Shown here in pieces: positions 43,570 through 58,200 of a DNA stretch of 64,000 nucleotides (its first letter is position 1; every line of letters begins with the position of its first letter). The position numbers and the translations under genes were made by a program. Source of the DNA: Blastomussa wellsi (taxonomy: Eukaryota; Cnidaria; Anthozoa; Scleractinia; Plerogyridae); contig OX393562.1 in NCBI GenBank assembly GCA_947652115.1, positions 16,505,002 to 16,569,001 on the forward strand. The letters are read 5' to 3'. The notes below the pieces were generated by a model that did no database searches, was not told where the DNA came from, and saw nothing but the letters and a program-made list of their open reading frames with translations.

Positions 43570-46209
43570 CCATTAGTTGTCACGATAATATGCATGTGCA
43601 TCCTTGATTCGCACAGAAAGTGCTTCAACCAGTAGAAATTTGGTAAGGTTGTGCACTTGCACGCTGTCATGAACCATGCTGGCCTTCAGCAATTGCTTTC
43701 AATTGGAGTTTTTATGTACCCTCAAAAACCTCTTTGTCTAGCCTCTTTCTTTTGTTTTAGCTTTTGTCCTGAGGCGCTTTGTGTATCACCCCTTGAGAAC
43801 ATCATATTTCCTTTGATGTTTCTATGAAAATACAAGCCATATATTCCTTTTATAACTTCCACAAATGACCAAGTAATCCTTTACCTCATTTTTTATAGCT
43901 GTTCCAAGCCTTGCAAAGCTGATGGAAAAGGATTTTAGTTGCACAAATTAACTTTAATTTCTGGTTGGTTGGACCAAAAATCAAAATCGCCACACATGCG
44001 CAAAAAAGTGTCAAGGGCCCTTTTAAAATTGCCTTAAAATGAAAACGCTTCGTAATATTTTCTGTATATTATTCCTGTAGGATAATTATTTTGGTATGAT
44101 ATCTTTTCATTCTTTTTTGTGATCAGTTCTCATATCCTTATTAATGCTTGTGGTAGGTCATTGTGCTTATTTTCATAATTATGAGTTATAAACATCATGT
44201 TATCTATGGAGGGTGTCAACTCAAACCAGGCCTTTCTTGGGAGAAATGCAAAGTTCTTCTGGGAATCTTTTTGATTACAGATGCTACTCATCAGTCAGTA
44301 TGTGAACCCAACTCGTAGAAAAATAAATATTGCTAACAATGTGAAATCTTTCAAGCTTTCTAGTCCATGTGTCAGAAATACACTCATGATCGCTAAAGCT
44401 GCCTAGTCATATAAATTATTTGGTTATTGTTTACAAGTGGATGAAGAAAAACAGCAAAACGGTTATAACAGGATGGATAATTTTAAGATTTTGCACATGA
44501 GAACTTGAAAATGTGGATCACGGGACTTTGTACAGTGTAGGTGAATCTGTACATGAAGTAACTGTACTTTGTCATTGTTGTCTTGTACAGCAAGTTATAA
44601 CGTAATTTCATTAATTTTTTAAACTTAAATGTAATAAGTCGTTTCTCATTAAAACCTAACCATTTTGGATGTTTTTCAGCATTGTTTATCAGCTGTATCT
44701 TCTTTCCTTTACATTAATACCCCCTTGGATAATTTCCCTCACCGTTTGGTGAAAATGTTTAAAGTAATCTGTTCCCTATTAAAATATTCACACAGAGGAC
44801 CATAGCTAGCAAGAGGCAAGATGAGGCACTTTCTTTGTCCAAATTTTAAACTAAAATTAAATTAAAATACATTTAGTTGGGAAAATAGTTGGGTGATTGT
44901 AGATCTTTCCTCATCAATGTCACAAGACTGAGCCTCAACCTAAAATATTCCATACATAGCCAATTGGTCGGTGCTTTAGTTTGAATTCTTGCATGGCAAG
45001 CGTTCAAAGGGGATGTAGAGGGAAAGCAAGAAGTGTGAATAGATTGTTTCTCCTTTTCATACTGTCTTCCTTTCTCCCTCCCCTTGAAATGCCTACAACA
45101 CAGACTAGTAACTAGACACTTTGTGGGTCTTTGTACATGTAGCATAACGTCATCCGAGTGATATTTTTGTTTTTTAAAAATTGCAGATAGCTCTCTTGTG
45201 GGTAAATGGAGGGGCCTCTGGTGATAAGATGTTAGTCAGCCAAATCAAGGGCAAAACTTTTTTCCATATTACCGGTATGCCATGCTTGACATGCTTATGA
45301 AACCTGATTCAACTCTTGTCGTTGTTTGCCCAAGCTTTTACACAAATTAGAATGCAGAAGACCCCTCAATGCCTTGATAAATTTCGTTGTAGCTTTCTTT
45401 CAGGATAACCTAAAGAAAGTGATGCATGTACAGGCAATTGGCATGATGGCGTCATTTTGACTGACTACACCTACCAGAATCCTTTAGTTTTTGTCTTTTT
45501 TGTGCTTATTACTGTGGTTTTTAATAACATGGGAACTCTGAAGTTCAAAACCCAGCCATCGATTGCATTTTTCGCTGCCATCAATCATAATTATGGTAAA
45601 AGGTAGTGAACCTTGAAAATCAGAAACAAACAAGATGGATCGAAGTCTACCAATCTGACAGACGTGACCTTTTGACCCTTTTGAAGTGTACCTCTGTTTT
45701 CTGAGAGGTCTGCTTGATGACTGATGGCAGCGAAAAACGTAACCGTCGACATGAGCAGAGTCCGCGTGTTACTGAAAGGTGCTATAAAACCGACTGGTAT
45801 AATTTAAGGGAAAACAAAATGAATTCTGGTATTTGAAGTCAGATGACGACATCATGCAAGAAATGTGCTATTGATCATAATTTTACCATCATTTGTTTCT
45901 ACAGAAGAGCATGCTGTACTGTCTGTTTTCTCAGACTTTCATGCCTGCAGCCATCTCAACAAGATCAACAACACAATAACTCAAAAATTAACTTTACTTT
46001 ATTTATTTGTAACTCCATAACAGTATTTACAATGAACCTCTAAAAGTAACAACAGCCTGAAATTTTTACATTTTTACAAACCAGCTGTGTAGTCTCAACT
46101 TCTTGCAGTTAGCTACTCTGCAAGTTTGTAACATTTGATCAAAATTACAATAATTTATAATAATCAGCTCAATTTTATTATTCACAGTATTTATCACTGT
46201 CAACACTTT
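43570..46209. other. Convergent intergenic region ARL3 to IDH3B
   Basis: AT-rich and without supported genes. A likely MITE spans about 45565-45740: GCATTTTTCGCTGCCATCAAT on the left and GGCAGCGAAAAACG on the right, inverted. Confidence 0.45.
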
Positions 46210-49200
46210 CTAGGAGTACAAATTTCGTATCAGAGCCTGGACAAAGTCTGTGGTACTGGTACTGCCACCCATGTCCATGGTTAAGGACTACAAAATGAAA
46301 AAAAAAAACTTTTAGGAATATAGCTTGTAGAACACGTCAACACTACTTGGGCAGTAAATTAATGTTTTTAAGATTTCCCTCCCTCTTCCTTTCTCCTTCT
46401 TTTTTGTTTATCCCACTGCTTCAGTTTTGATCATAAAATTTTATGATTTGAAACATTTTTACAGATAAAATCTTTTACTTGGAAACTAAGATGAAGTTAG
46501 CAGAAATCTTCTGACCCCCTTCAGAACTTTATTTGATGAAAATTATCGAAATTGGAGAAAAATGCAGGTCGGAGTCATTCAGATTGGAAATACTCTTACA
46601 TTACTACAGTGCGACCTCCATTAAGCGGCCACCTATTAGGCGGCGACCCTCCATTAAACGACCACTTTCTAAAGTCCCAAATTATTTGTCCAATTTATAT
46701 TTTACCTCTATTAGGCGGCCAACCTCTATTAAGCAGCCACTTTTCAAAGTCCCGAGAGTGGCCGCTTAACAGAGGTCGCACTGTATTACTATTTACTATT
46801 GATATTTACAACAAAATACTAGTGGAAAACGCAAAGTTTTGTGCTCCTTCAACTTAAAGTTGTACAAATCAAAAGTGTAAATGAGTAGTTGAGTGTTGAA
46901 GGAAGCTTGATCTGCATAAGGCTGCCAGAGCTAGCCGATTCTGTAATTTAAAGAAACTAGGAGAATTTGCAGTCCCCACCCCCAACTTTCCATTGCCAGT
47001 GACCTTTAAGAATTTAAACTCAGACTGGGTGGAGAGGCTGTGAGAGAGAGACTATGAAAGTACATTGTTTGCCAAAAAACACAACACAATGACCCAGACT
47101 AGTGCTTGAAATAATTACAATAACTAGACAGTACTGTGGAAACGTTTGTACCTTTCCTTCAGATACTGTTTTCTCCAGAGCTTCCTTGATCATCTTGGCA
47201 TAAAATCCAAGACTAAAACAAACAAAACAAAGAGTGACATTTGAAAGGGAAGAAAATGCAGACTGGATAATTTTTGTGTTAAAGGTGATACATAGGTACA
47301 TGAAGTGTTGAAACATGGTGAAAGTGAAATTCTGAATTCTCGCTCTTCCAAGGGAACAAATATTGGCTTGGATTCAGGGAGTTTTTCTGTTTGATTGCGT
47401 AAAGCAAATCCAGACAAAATAACTTTTAGTTTGAGTTACCAAGAGATTAGAGAAACTTGCTTTGCTCTTTGGGCGAGCTGTTATTTCATCTTACTAGCCC
47501 AAAACTCTGAGGAGCTAGCCCACCCCCCCAAAAAAAAAAAAATTAGCATTTTAATTGTTTTCGGTCACTTAAATTTTGCGTTTTGCTTTCTCTCATGAAC
47601 TGCCTGCTAAATGCAAATGTCTTAAGTTTGCCATCAGAAAAAAAAACTGTGGCACTATAGCTTCACACATGTCCCCATCATGCTTTCCCATCAGGGAAAC
47701 CTGCAATAAGAAGACACTAGCCATCTCTGGCTATTTGACAGCCTTTTTGTCACACCCTGTTGTAAATTAATTTGTAAGTAATATTTAATAGCAAATGCGA
47801 GAGACTGTTTTATGACATTTCCAAACACAGAGAAGAGAGTTTGAAAATATCATGTACAGAGGGGTACTTTTGATGAACTAACTTTGAGGTGTTTGGAAAT
47901 GTGATCAAACACTCTCCCAAGTGTTTGATAATTATGTCTTCTCAGTTGAAACTAAAACTACGGAGAAAATGAAGAATACCAGTAAAATTGGAAAAATAAT
48001 GCTAATTTAGATCAAATTTCCAAACCACAGTCCTGGTTGGTTTCTTTTGCTTTAACATGATGAACTACGTGTATAAATGAGTTTGAGAATATCTAAAGGC
48101 CTGGCTAGACAGAGTCACATGGTAGCATTGAAATGACTTGCATGCACTTGAATTGTGAGTGGCAAGTCCATTTGGCCACCTAACACAAGTCTGTGTAATT
48201 ATTGCAAGTTCAACTTGTGACTACTTGGGCCTTTGTTTGGCCAAGCCTAAACAAAAATGAAAGGAAAAAAGAGAAAATTACTTCATATGGTCCAACATGT
48301 CAACACCAGCTAAAATCATTGCAGTGGGGTTAGCAACATTTCTCCCTGCCATCTGAGCATATGTATGGCGAGCTCCCTATGGTCCAACAACAACAACATT
48401 ATTTTAGTATATGATAACATGAATAATAAAGCTAGCAGGTTTCTGGAGTTTCAGTCGAACATCAAACAATGGCTGACCAAACTTCATCGATATCCAATGA
48501 AACTACGTCTGAAAATTTTAAACGCCTTCCAATTCAAATGCCAATGTTTACATTGACAATGCGTTGAGGTGTTTTGTAATATGACGTCCAACATCACTGT
48601 TGTTTCGTCCAATCAAAATGGCAACTTGGTCAGACGCGTCATTCTGGTGGAAAAAATTATGCATGATAACCTTCACCTCCCAAGCTTCATATTTGCAAGT
48701 TAGTCTTAACCTTCTGCTACCTTAATGTAATTTTCATAGAGGAGCTCTTTTTATCTTTGATACTTCTGAAATTCTTTTTTGGTGGTCAAACAAGCCTGTC
48801 TGATGTAAACAGGCATGCATACAAGCTCTTTGGCTTTGCCTCACAACTCCTAATCCAGGCTATGTAAATTTTGAGATGTTGCATTTTCAGACCAGGGAGA
48901 CTCCAAAAATTAATGAACTATTAAAAGCCAACACAAAAAGGACAGAGTTGAGTGTTGACAGTACCAGGTAGAAATTTTGCTTTCTCTGGGACAAACCTTA
49001 ACTGTCCATCGTAGTCTGAGGTGTCTGTATCATGAAGGGAAGGTTGAGCATAGTGACTGTATTTGTGATAACATACAAGTAGACTTGAAAGCAAAATTGT
49101 ATGGAATACATCTGTACTAACCGGCTCAAATATGGCAAAGTTGCTTCCAAGACTTTTCCCAGGCACAACTCCAGCTCCACCAACTAGGGCTGCTCCAACA

Positions 49201-52200
49201 TTGTCCACAATACTGCCGTACAAGTTTGGTAACACCATCACATCAAACTGATGCGGTTTGGCAACAAGCTATTTACCAAGGAGATAACTTACGTTAGGAA
49301 AAGTCTGCATTCATGCCTAGCGGCCCCTTAGGCAGGGTTAATATCTGGTTTCCATTCCCTACAGTACTAACAACTGCTGCTACTGCTACCACCCCCAGCA
49401 TTTGTAACACTAAAGGCTGGATAACACTATCCACCAGGCCCCAAGCTTGGATAACGCTACCCATAGGATAAATCACTATTCACTGGATAACATAGAATAT
49501 TTTGCCAACACTTATCTACTGGATAGTGATTTATTCAATGGACAGCATTATCCAACTTTGAACAAATGGGACCAAATCAATTGATATCAAACTACACTTA
49601 TAATTACATTTGTAGTGTCTATCTACTGGATACTGATTATTTTCTGTAGTGTATGACAATTATTCCATGAGCCTGCATTGGATATGAAGTGATAAAATAA
49701 CCAACAAGTGCGTAGCGCAAGTTGGTTATAATCACTTCATATCCAACAAGGGCGAATGGAATAATTGTTTTAGTAAATTCTCAAACCGGGTTTTGCCGCC
49801 GATTTTTATTTCCACAATTTTACAAAGCGTAAAATAAAAACTTGGTGCACTGTTTTCCATATGATGTAAAACTCCGACTATTGGCTCATAGTCGGAGTTT
49901 TTTAGCCAATCAAAAAGCTAGAAATGCAATAGTCGGAGCTGAGAATATACTAAATAGCATTATCCGTCCTTTGGACAACTGGCACCAGATAAATTAATTG
50001 CTATCGAATACTTAATTACAAGACAATAATTATGCTATCCACTGGATACTGATTTACAGGTATCTACTGGATAGCACTATCCATCATTTGAACCACAAAG
50101 CCCCGGGTAGGCCCTCCCCAAAGATCACAACTCAATGATCCTGGTCACAACCTGGACATCATCTGTATGTACACAGTCCTCAAATGCATCAATGGCAAAG
50201 ATCACATGAAAATGTATTCTGTGAGTGATACCTGCATACAGGTGTTGTCCACTATCATTCCTTCAAACTTGATCTTTGGGTAGAGTTTAGAGACTTGTTC
50301 ACAGGTTTTCAAAAACAATCCATCACCCTGCTTCCTGTTGAAGGAGAAGAGAATGACAATAAAATTATAAGATGAACATGCTTACGTAATAAAAAAACTG
50401 TATCACACAGCACTAATTTAGAAGTTAAGTTTTAAAGTAAGATTTTATGCCATAAAACAACCTCTACCAATTAGTACAAAATGGTCAAAACTAAACAAAA
50501 GAAAACAATGGAATTACCATTGAATAGTATCGAATTGTTCAGTAACTATTTCAAGATAAAGTAAAACTACTGGTACTCCATTTTCGACCATCATCAAATA
50601 ATAGGCAAAACAATACACTGTAGCTGCTTTAATTTGTGGACTGAACTAATTTATTAACAGCGCAGTGCTTACTAGTATTAGTTTTTGTTTTGTACATTGC
50701 GTTTTGTGAAGTATCAATAACAACGATACACATACATTATGTTTGCTTTGTGAACAGCAGTGACTTTCTGTCGTTTATGTTTAGTTGCATAGTCAAATGC
50801 AAACTTTGCAATTCTCTCTGATTTCTTCTTGGTAATAACCTTAATCATTTCTACAACTCCTGGCACACTCTGAAAAAAAACGAACAGTCAGTAGTAACTA
50901 CTTTAGGGAGGTTTCCTACAGAGTCTCATTAATCAAATCCAACTGAATTGATCGCATCTGGCTAGTCACATGACATTCATTGTGACAAATACAAAGATTG
51001 CAATACTCCAACCAGTTATTTTTTGGCTATCCAGACAAAGAGTTGAAACTAAGTAGAAAATAATTTATGTACACAGACTTCAAGTGTAAATACAAGGAAG
51101 TGCCATTGCAAACGTTTCAAGATTCAGATATTAATTTTAAATTATTTTCTTTTATAAGACATGTTACAATTATTACATTTTAAATTATTAGCTTATTTTT
51201 TAAATGTATCAGTCACTGAAAAGCCCCAAAGGAAAGTGTTCAATAAAGTTAAATTGTATAATTGTATGTATTAGAACACAAATAAAAAAACATGTAGCTG
51301 GTACCAGAAGATGGATAAGTCATACAGATCTACACATTAATTTTGTTGTGAATGCAGCCATAATTAATTTGGGGCTCCAAAAAAACTATCACATACAACC
51401 TTGACATGGGGGCGCCTTAACCTCTAAGGAAGGTTTTGAGAATGAAACAAAAAGAGTATCAAACCTCATGTTCCAGACTGGTGTATTCTCCTTCAGTCTG
51501 TTCTCTGATGATTATCATATCTACATTGGTATGCCTAAGACAACAAGAGAAGCAAAATTTAATTGACCCATTGCTTCCTGGGATTATTAATCAAAATCAG
51601 CAATTTAATACAACAGCTGCTTACTTCAGGCTCTTTTGCTAAGAAAATGTAGCCAAACAGCCCAAAACTAACATTGGTTTTCTTTCACTTTGAGACCAAT
51701 AGTTTTTTTCTGCATGGGAATGCACAAAACCTAAGCTTTGGAAAGTAGGCACCTCTGGCCTGACTTACCCCATCATACTCATTTAGGCAGATTTCCAGTT
51801 TATTAGCAGTTTATTAGCTGATTAATCTTCTGGCATAAAATGTGATGGTGTCACAAGTGGAAAAGGGCTCATTTAAGACCATGTAGTTTTGGCCAGTTCA
51901 GGAATCAAAACAAGAATTTGGGACCAAACAAAAATACATGTCTAGTCCCCTCTACAGCCATCAGCTGCTTCCTACTTTAACATTTGATTTTTTTTTCAGT
52001 GCTGACCGAAGTTTTTTAAAGTCGATGTTTACCTCGTAGTATAACCTGGAAGGCTTTTACAGTGAACAACATTTGCAAACAAGTCCAGTTCAGTTCTGTA
52101 AAATAAAATTAATATTTAAACTTATAAATCAAATAATAGTGTTAAAAATACATACACCTTATTCCAAAATGGCTGCTGATTTATTCACATACAAATTGGC

Positions 52201-55200
52201 CCTTGTTGCCTCGTTCAAGATATAATATTCTTTTGATTTTTGAGCTTAAAAACGAGGCATTAAGGGCTAATTTGAATACCAACAAAAGAATATTAAGATG
52301 GTAGCCATTTTGGAATAAGGTGTATAGGCTAGTCTAGTTAACAATGAGATTACGAGCCCACGTTTTCTATGAGCGAATAGTCAACAAGGTACAGATGAGT
52401 TGACTATAGCTCGTAGAAAATAAAGGTGAGTAGTCTAATTGTTTTTGAAAAAACTCTAAAAGACAATGCGTGTATGATTGATCGTTTCAGATTAATGGCT
52501 TTCCAATAAAACTGACATACCTGAGTTTCTACTAAGTGCACAGAACAATGCTAAAAATTGGCCGTGAAATAGGGCATAGGGTAAACTAAGGGAAAAACTG
52601 TTGTTTATATCAGGTATTTATTAAGTTTGTTTTTTGGTGACTATTTTACATCGACCAGTTGGATTCATTGATTTGACTGAAGTTTATAATTAAGACTTAA
52701 CAGCTTTAATTGATTTTGCGTTTGGCCTTCCTAGTTCTTAGGTGGACCATTACGTAAACCAATGAACTTGCATTTATTTCACCTGCAATTGTGTCAATGA
52801 TAATTCACTGCATTCGGTACTTGAATATACCAAGAATTACTTTACTACACATGGATTATAAATGATTTCCTTTATACAAACAGAAAACAAAGGCTGCATA
52901 AACAACATATTAGTCTAACTATTAACACTTACTTCATTTTTTGATTGAGAGACAAATGATCTTGACTACTGATACTTGATGGTGTGGTCAATGCCCCTAG
53001 AGGAAATAAGAAGTCATATCAACTTGCATTATCCACCTCCTGTAATTTTTATTCCAATCAACTTTTTTAGATCTACAGTACTCCAAGTGATACATTACAG
53101 GTCCGTAGCAGGCTTTTAGCCAGATGGCCATCCAGGCGTCCTGTGGCAGGCCACTTTTTAAAGAAAATTGTTTTATTTTCATGTTTCTTTAAAAATTGAT
53201 CATTTTAGCAGGCACCATAGCACATTTTGGATGGCCACTATTCGAATCCTGTGCATATGAAGTAACAAAAATTTTTGACCAGTTAGCTTGTTTATGTCTT
53301 AATTAACTCAAATTTGCGGGTTAAAGCCATTAGAAGCACATTCTTTGATGTTTTTTGGAACCTCAAAGTTTGGATTTCGCAAGCTGAAATGGGTCTGTTT
53401 CGCGCTCAGCCAAACGCTCAGATTACACAGGAACTGACGCAGTTGGTGGTTCTGAATACGATAGTGCCATGGCGGACAAGAGAGCGAAGAAGGGAGGGAT
53501 GAATTATTCTGCTGCTGGTGGCCCCAATACAGTCAACTGCGCCAACAGAACTGGCACACCAGAGATTTTGATGTATTACTACCCAAAGGAGAAAAGTGTG
53601 GGGCAATACTGGACTCGATTCTTGTTCATTCACCGAGAAGATTTCGTGCCAAACAAGTCATGTTTGTCTTCAGCACATTTTGGCAATAGCTGCTTCGAGC
53701 ACAAGCCAGGTTTCCGCTGTGATGGTTCTGAAGAAGCCGTGGAATTGGAAAATGTCTTATTAAGGGTTCACTTCCATCCAAAAAATTCGGATGTTCCGAA
53801 GACATCGCCTATAACTGCACAGTCTGAACGAAAGCGGTGAAGAGTAAGTGAAGTTTATTAATTAACATCCTGTGCTATGTGAATTATACGTGCCGGTGTG
53901 AAACACGCACACATCTAATTGTTTAGTCGCAAAAGTTGATTTCTTTTCAGAAAACAATCGAGATTAATTTTGTCATCGAAAAAGATATGGCACAAGTTTG
54001 TTTCAAATGGAAACATATTCTAAAATAGTGGCATGCACAACACACAACACAGTCAACAGATTTGCGCGTGGTAAATATAAAATTAATCTACAGTTGAATT
54101 ATGTGGTGCCAACGAGCAAATACAATGAACAAATTAGGAGGTCAAAACCTAAACACCGAGCTCAGAAGACTAAACGCTCGATAAAATTAATGCAAGAAAC
54201 ACACCCTCTACAACACAGAATGGCTTTCTCGAAGTAGAGCTACAGCAGTTTCAAGAGAAGCCAGACTAAGACAAATATCAGTGATAATAAACCACATCTC
54301 ACAACACTATCAAGCTATCAACATCTTCATGGAAAGTCTTACCCTGCCCTTCGATAGCGAAGTTATAAGAACTTAAACATATCTTGCAAATATAAATGAG
54401 CCGAAACAAACCGGGCATGCGAAACATATTGAACATTACAGAGGTGTCAAACTACTAATGGAAAATCTTTCAGACGTCTGACCACTATACATCTATACAT
54501 CTATGATGTTATTGCTTCAGTTTGAAGAAAAAAAGCCTCCAAATAATACAGTATATAGAGCCCTTTAGAAACTAATGTGAAGCAAAATAGGTCGGAAGAC
54601 CGAATAAATATACAGATCGATGGCAAATGAACAAATGTCACAAGCGATCGGCTCGTCCGCATAACACGCATAAGGCCATTGGATGTGTCCAACCACTAAC
54701 TACGTCATCACTACTTAATTTGTTCCCAGTCTCCGGAACACCCTATTACGTACTTCAAGCAGCAAAAACACAGATTTTCTTTCCTTTCTACCGAATTTCT
54801 TTTGTCATTTCGGAATAAGGGTACAATATACTACAAAAATGTACAAAAAAAATTTTACTTCATAGGCACTTTAAAAGCATGGTCTGTAGCTAGGCTTTTT
54901 TTTGGGAGAGTGCAATCCCACAAGGACACGGACATAGTGAGCACCGGAGGCACAAGCCCCCCCCCCTCCCCCCCACCCTACACGTGTTGGGAAATTTTTC
55001 AAAAATAAGGTTGTCTGATACTACATTTTGTGTGGTTTGAAGGCAATATGATACGACAACAGGCACCCAAATGTGAACTTAAAAACGTGGATATTAATCA
55101 AATTTTTCAACTTAAAAATGGATTTTTGGGCGGAGAGTCTATTTTACGTATGTATTTTACAATATTAGAGGATAATGTCAATATTTAAAAATAACAAAAA

Positions 55201-58200
55201 TAGAAATATCATTGAAAATCAAAACAGAACTATACTATACTACATACTATAGACTATTTTTTACATCGTTGGACAACAAAATTTAGACCTTTGCAGCCTG
55301 TGGGTGGGGGGAGGGGGGTGTGAGCACACCCATTGCATACCCCTCCCTACAGGCATGCATTACATTACATTCTGGGGAGGTATTATGGCTGAGTGGTTAG
55401 GGCAATGGACTTGAAATCCAGTGGCCCCTGGTTCACGTCCTGCTCTTACCACTAACTGTATTACATCCAATGTAATCTGGCCGCCAGTGGAAGACTGACT
55501 ATTTCACTGTGATACATGTGATGCGCAAATATCATAGTCAAATTTATTTTAACTTTGACTTCCTGCCAAGGCAATTAGACTGACACAAAATTTAGATCCC
55601 TTTGCGAACAACTGACTTTTAATCTTGCCTCTAATTCTGAAATAAAATTGAAAGGGATTTTCCCATCAAAAAAGGATTTAGCAAAGGGAGGAAAATTTTG
55701 GCGACCTGTCACCAGAAATTGCTACCTAGTGACCAGCTGGCGCCGAGGCAAAAAGTTAATTCGGAGCCTGCTTGTTGACACGTTTTTGAGGAGTTCTGTA
55801 ATATGATGTCTCACATCATTGTTTTGTCCAATCAAAATGGTGGCTTACTTAGTCGTACACATGTCTTTTTACGGGAAAAATTATTTGAAGCCCTGGAATG
55901 TACACAACAATTAGCTGAATTTTCAAGATTTAGCAAACTCTTACCTTTTAATCCTACCCCAGTTTTCTTCATTGACTGAACAACATCATTCAGTGTATAT
56001 CTGCTTCCATAGCTCATATCACTACAAATTAACAAATGTTATAACATTGTACTATCCATGTACATGCAATAACAGACTAGTGAATAAGGTACATGTTCAA
56101 AGACAGTTCTGTAACAGTTCATTATGTGGTCTGTATTGCACATAGACCTGCAAGACATCTAAAACAACTTGCATATAGCTGAAGACATTTATAAAAAATA
56201 TATTGCATCCATGCTGCCACTGACTAGGAATACTATTTTGATGTATTCTCAAGTTTGTAATTACTGGCAAGGAGAGTCAATTTTTAATGTCTAGCTTACC
56301 TGATTGGAATTTCATCCCAGTCCACAGGTGCCCCTGCAGCACTAAAATAGAAAGAAACAGAATGTTAAGGCTTACATGAAGATATTACTAAACCCTTACA
56401 CCTTTCCCCTGTTGTCAAGTTCAAAAATAGAAGAAAACCCCACAGGTTCAAATGATAGCACTGCTCGAGCTTTCATTCGATTGGTAACACACTATGTTTT
56501 CCTGTACAGACATGCAAGTTAGGCTCGATTACCAGCCGCTGTTCGGAAACTGGAGCCTGCACTCCTCTCCAAATGCAAACGCACTTGGGGAGGAACGAAG
56601 ACTGGACTAGAGAGAGTGGCAGAAATCAAGCCTACATGCAAGTTTGAGCTTTTTTTGTTCTGTATTGCATGTACCTGAAGACTCTCTTCACACTGTGCAC
56701 AAGTTCAGGTCCAACTCCATCCCCTGGAATCAGTGTCACCATGTATCGACCTTTTGATTGTGCAAGTGGCTCTGCACTCTTTGACGCTGTGCTTAATGAT
56801 CTTGACGTTCCAAAGGTAGCTGGTAGAAGCTGATGAGTGAAAAACTTAAAATCAAACAGTTGCAGGCACACATAATTTTATTATATTGCTAAAACTGGAA
56901 CTACCGGGTACATTATTGGTGAGGAGTTCAAAGATAAGGCCTAGTCAGTGCAACATAACACAGGACGAAATTACAAATTAAACAAGTCCACCTCTGACTC
57001 AATTCCATGGTAGTCACTGAAAGAGAGGGACCTTCCTGACCATGAACTGATTGAGTTGTCTGTCAGTGTGGAATCATTGGAGCCTCGAAAGGTCAGTAGC
57101 CGCTGAAAGGGCTACCCCTTGAGGTTCCAACGATTCCACGCTTTGTTTAAGACAATTGAGTTGTCTTTCATGAAGTGTGGAATCGTTGGAGCCTCAAGGG
57201 GTCGGTAGAAACTGAAAGAGCTACCTCTTTCAATGACTATCCAATTTCACGCAGAAAAACAAATTATTTCAGGTTGGATGCATGATGCAACTAAATTACC
57301 CTTGGCAAATGGGAAGTGCAGTGGCCTAAAGGTTTGTAAGCTTGACTCCGGATCAGACAGGCCAAGTATGAGCCCTGGCTGGGGTGAGACACTTTCAGAG
57401 GGGGGCGTAAGGGGGGTCCGAAAACAGCAAAACCACACAGAAATACGCCAAAAAACCGCAAACTGCATCATTTGTATCAGATTGTACTACACTATTATAC
57501 TCTGTTTACTACTAACCAAATGCCGACCGTTCTAAAGAGTGTTATCACCGCAGACACCTTTTTTCACCGAAAACCGCGACTTCAAGGTTGTAATAACCGC
57601 AAACCGCTTAGTGTTTTAAAACTGCAATACCGCGAGTTACAATAAAAATTACCGCAAAACCAAAAATAACGCAAAACCGCATCACCGCAAACCCTTACGC
57701 CCCCTCCTTTCACACTCTCACAGTGCGACTCTCCTCCCAGTCTCCAGATTGATTGCTGTATTATTTTTAGTCACAAGTTATAAAATAGACAGATTCCATG
57801 TTGCCATGTGCCATGCGTCGAGTTTAATAAAGTTTATGTATTTATGTATGTCTGTTCAGTAACAAATCACAGAAGACGCAATGCACCTATAAATGTTCAT
57901 CCCACCCGAGGGGGGGACCCCAGGCATATCTGGGGCATTTGACCTCCATTGCCTTCTCCACCCTCGGGAGTTTGACAAAATTCTGGGTCCCAGGGTGGGG
58001 ATGTTTGATTTTTTTTACAAGGAGTAATGGGACCTTGACACAAAGAAGCATGTTCATTTGTGCCGCCATCTCGGCTGTTTTGGAGGAACAGAAAAAAAAC
58101 AAGCCTTTTTGCACCTCCTGTGCGATGTGACGAAACTGCGATGCAAAAGTTTCTCCACTTTGTAAGTATAGAAAAGTTTAAGTTCTGTTTCTCCGTAACT

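Noticed and set aside
46533..46857. Open frames across the CAGTGCGACCTC element
   Set aside because: They read through the MITE repeats in two frames and are not genes.
55378..55455. Functional tRNA-Ser(UGA)
   Set aside because: The anticodon loop fits but acceptor pairing and variable arm are poor, and SINE-like sequence follows.
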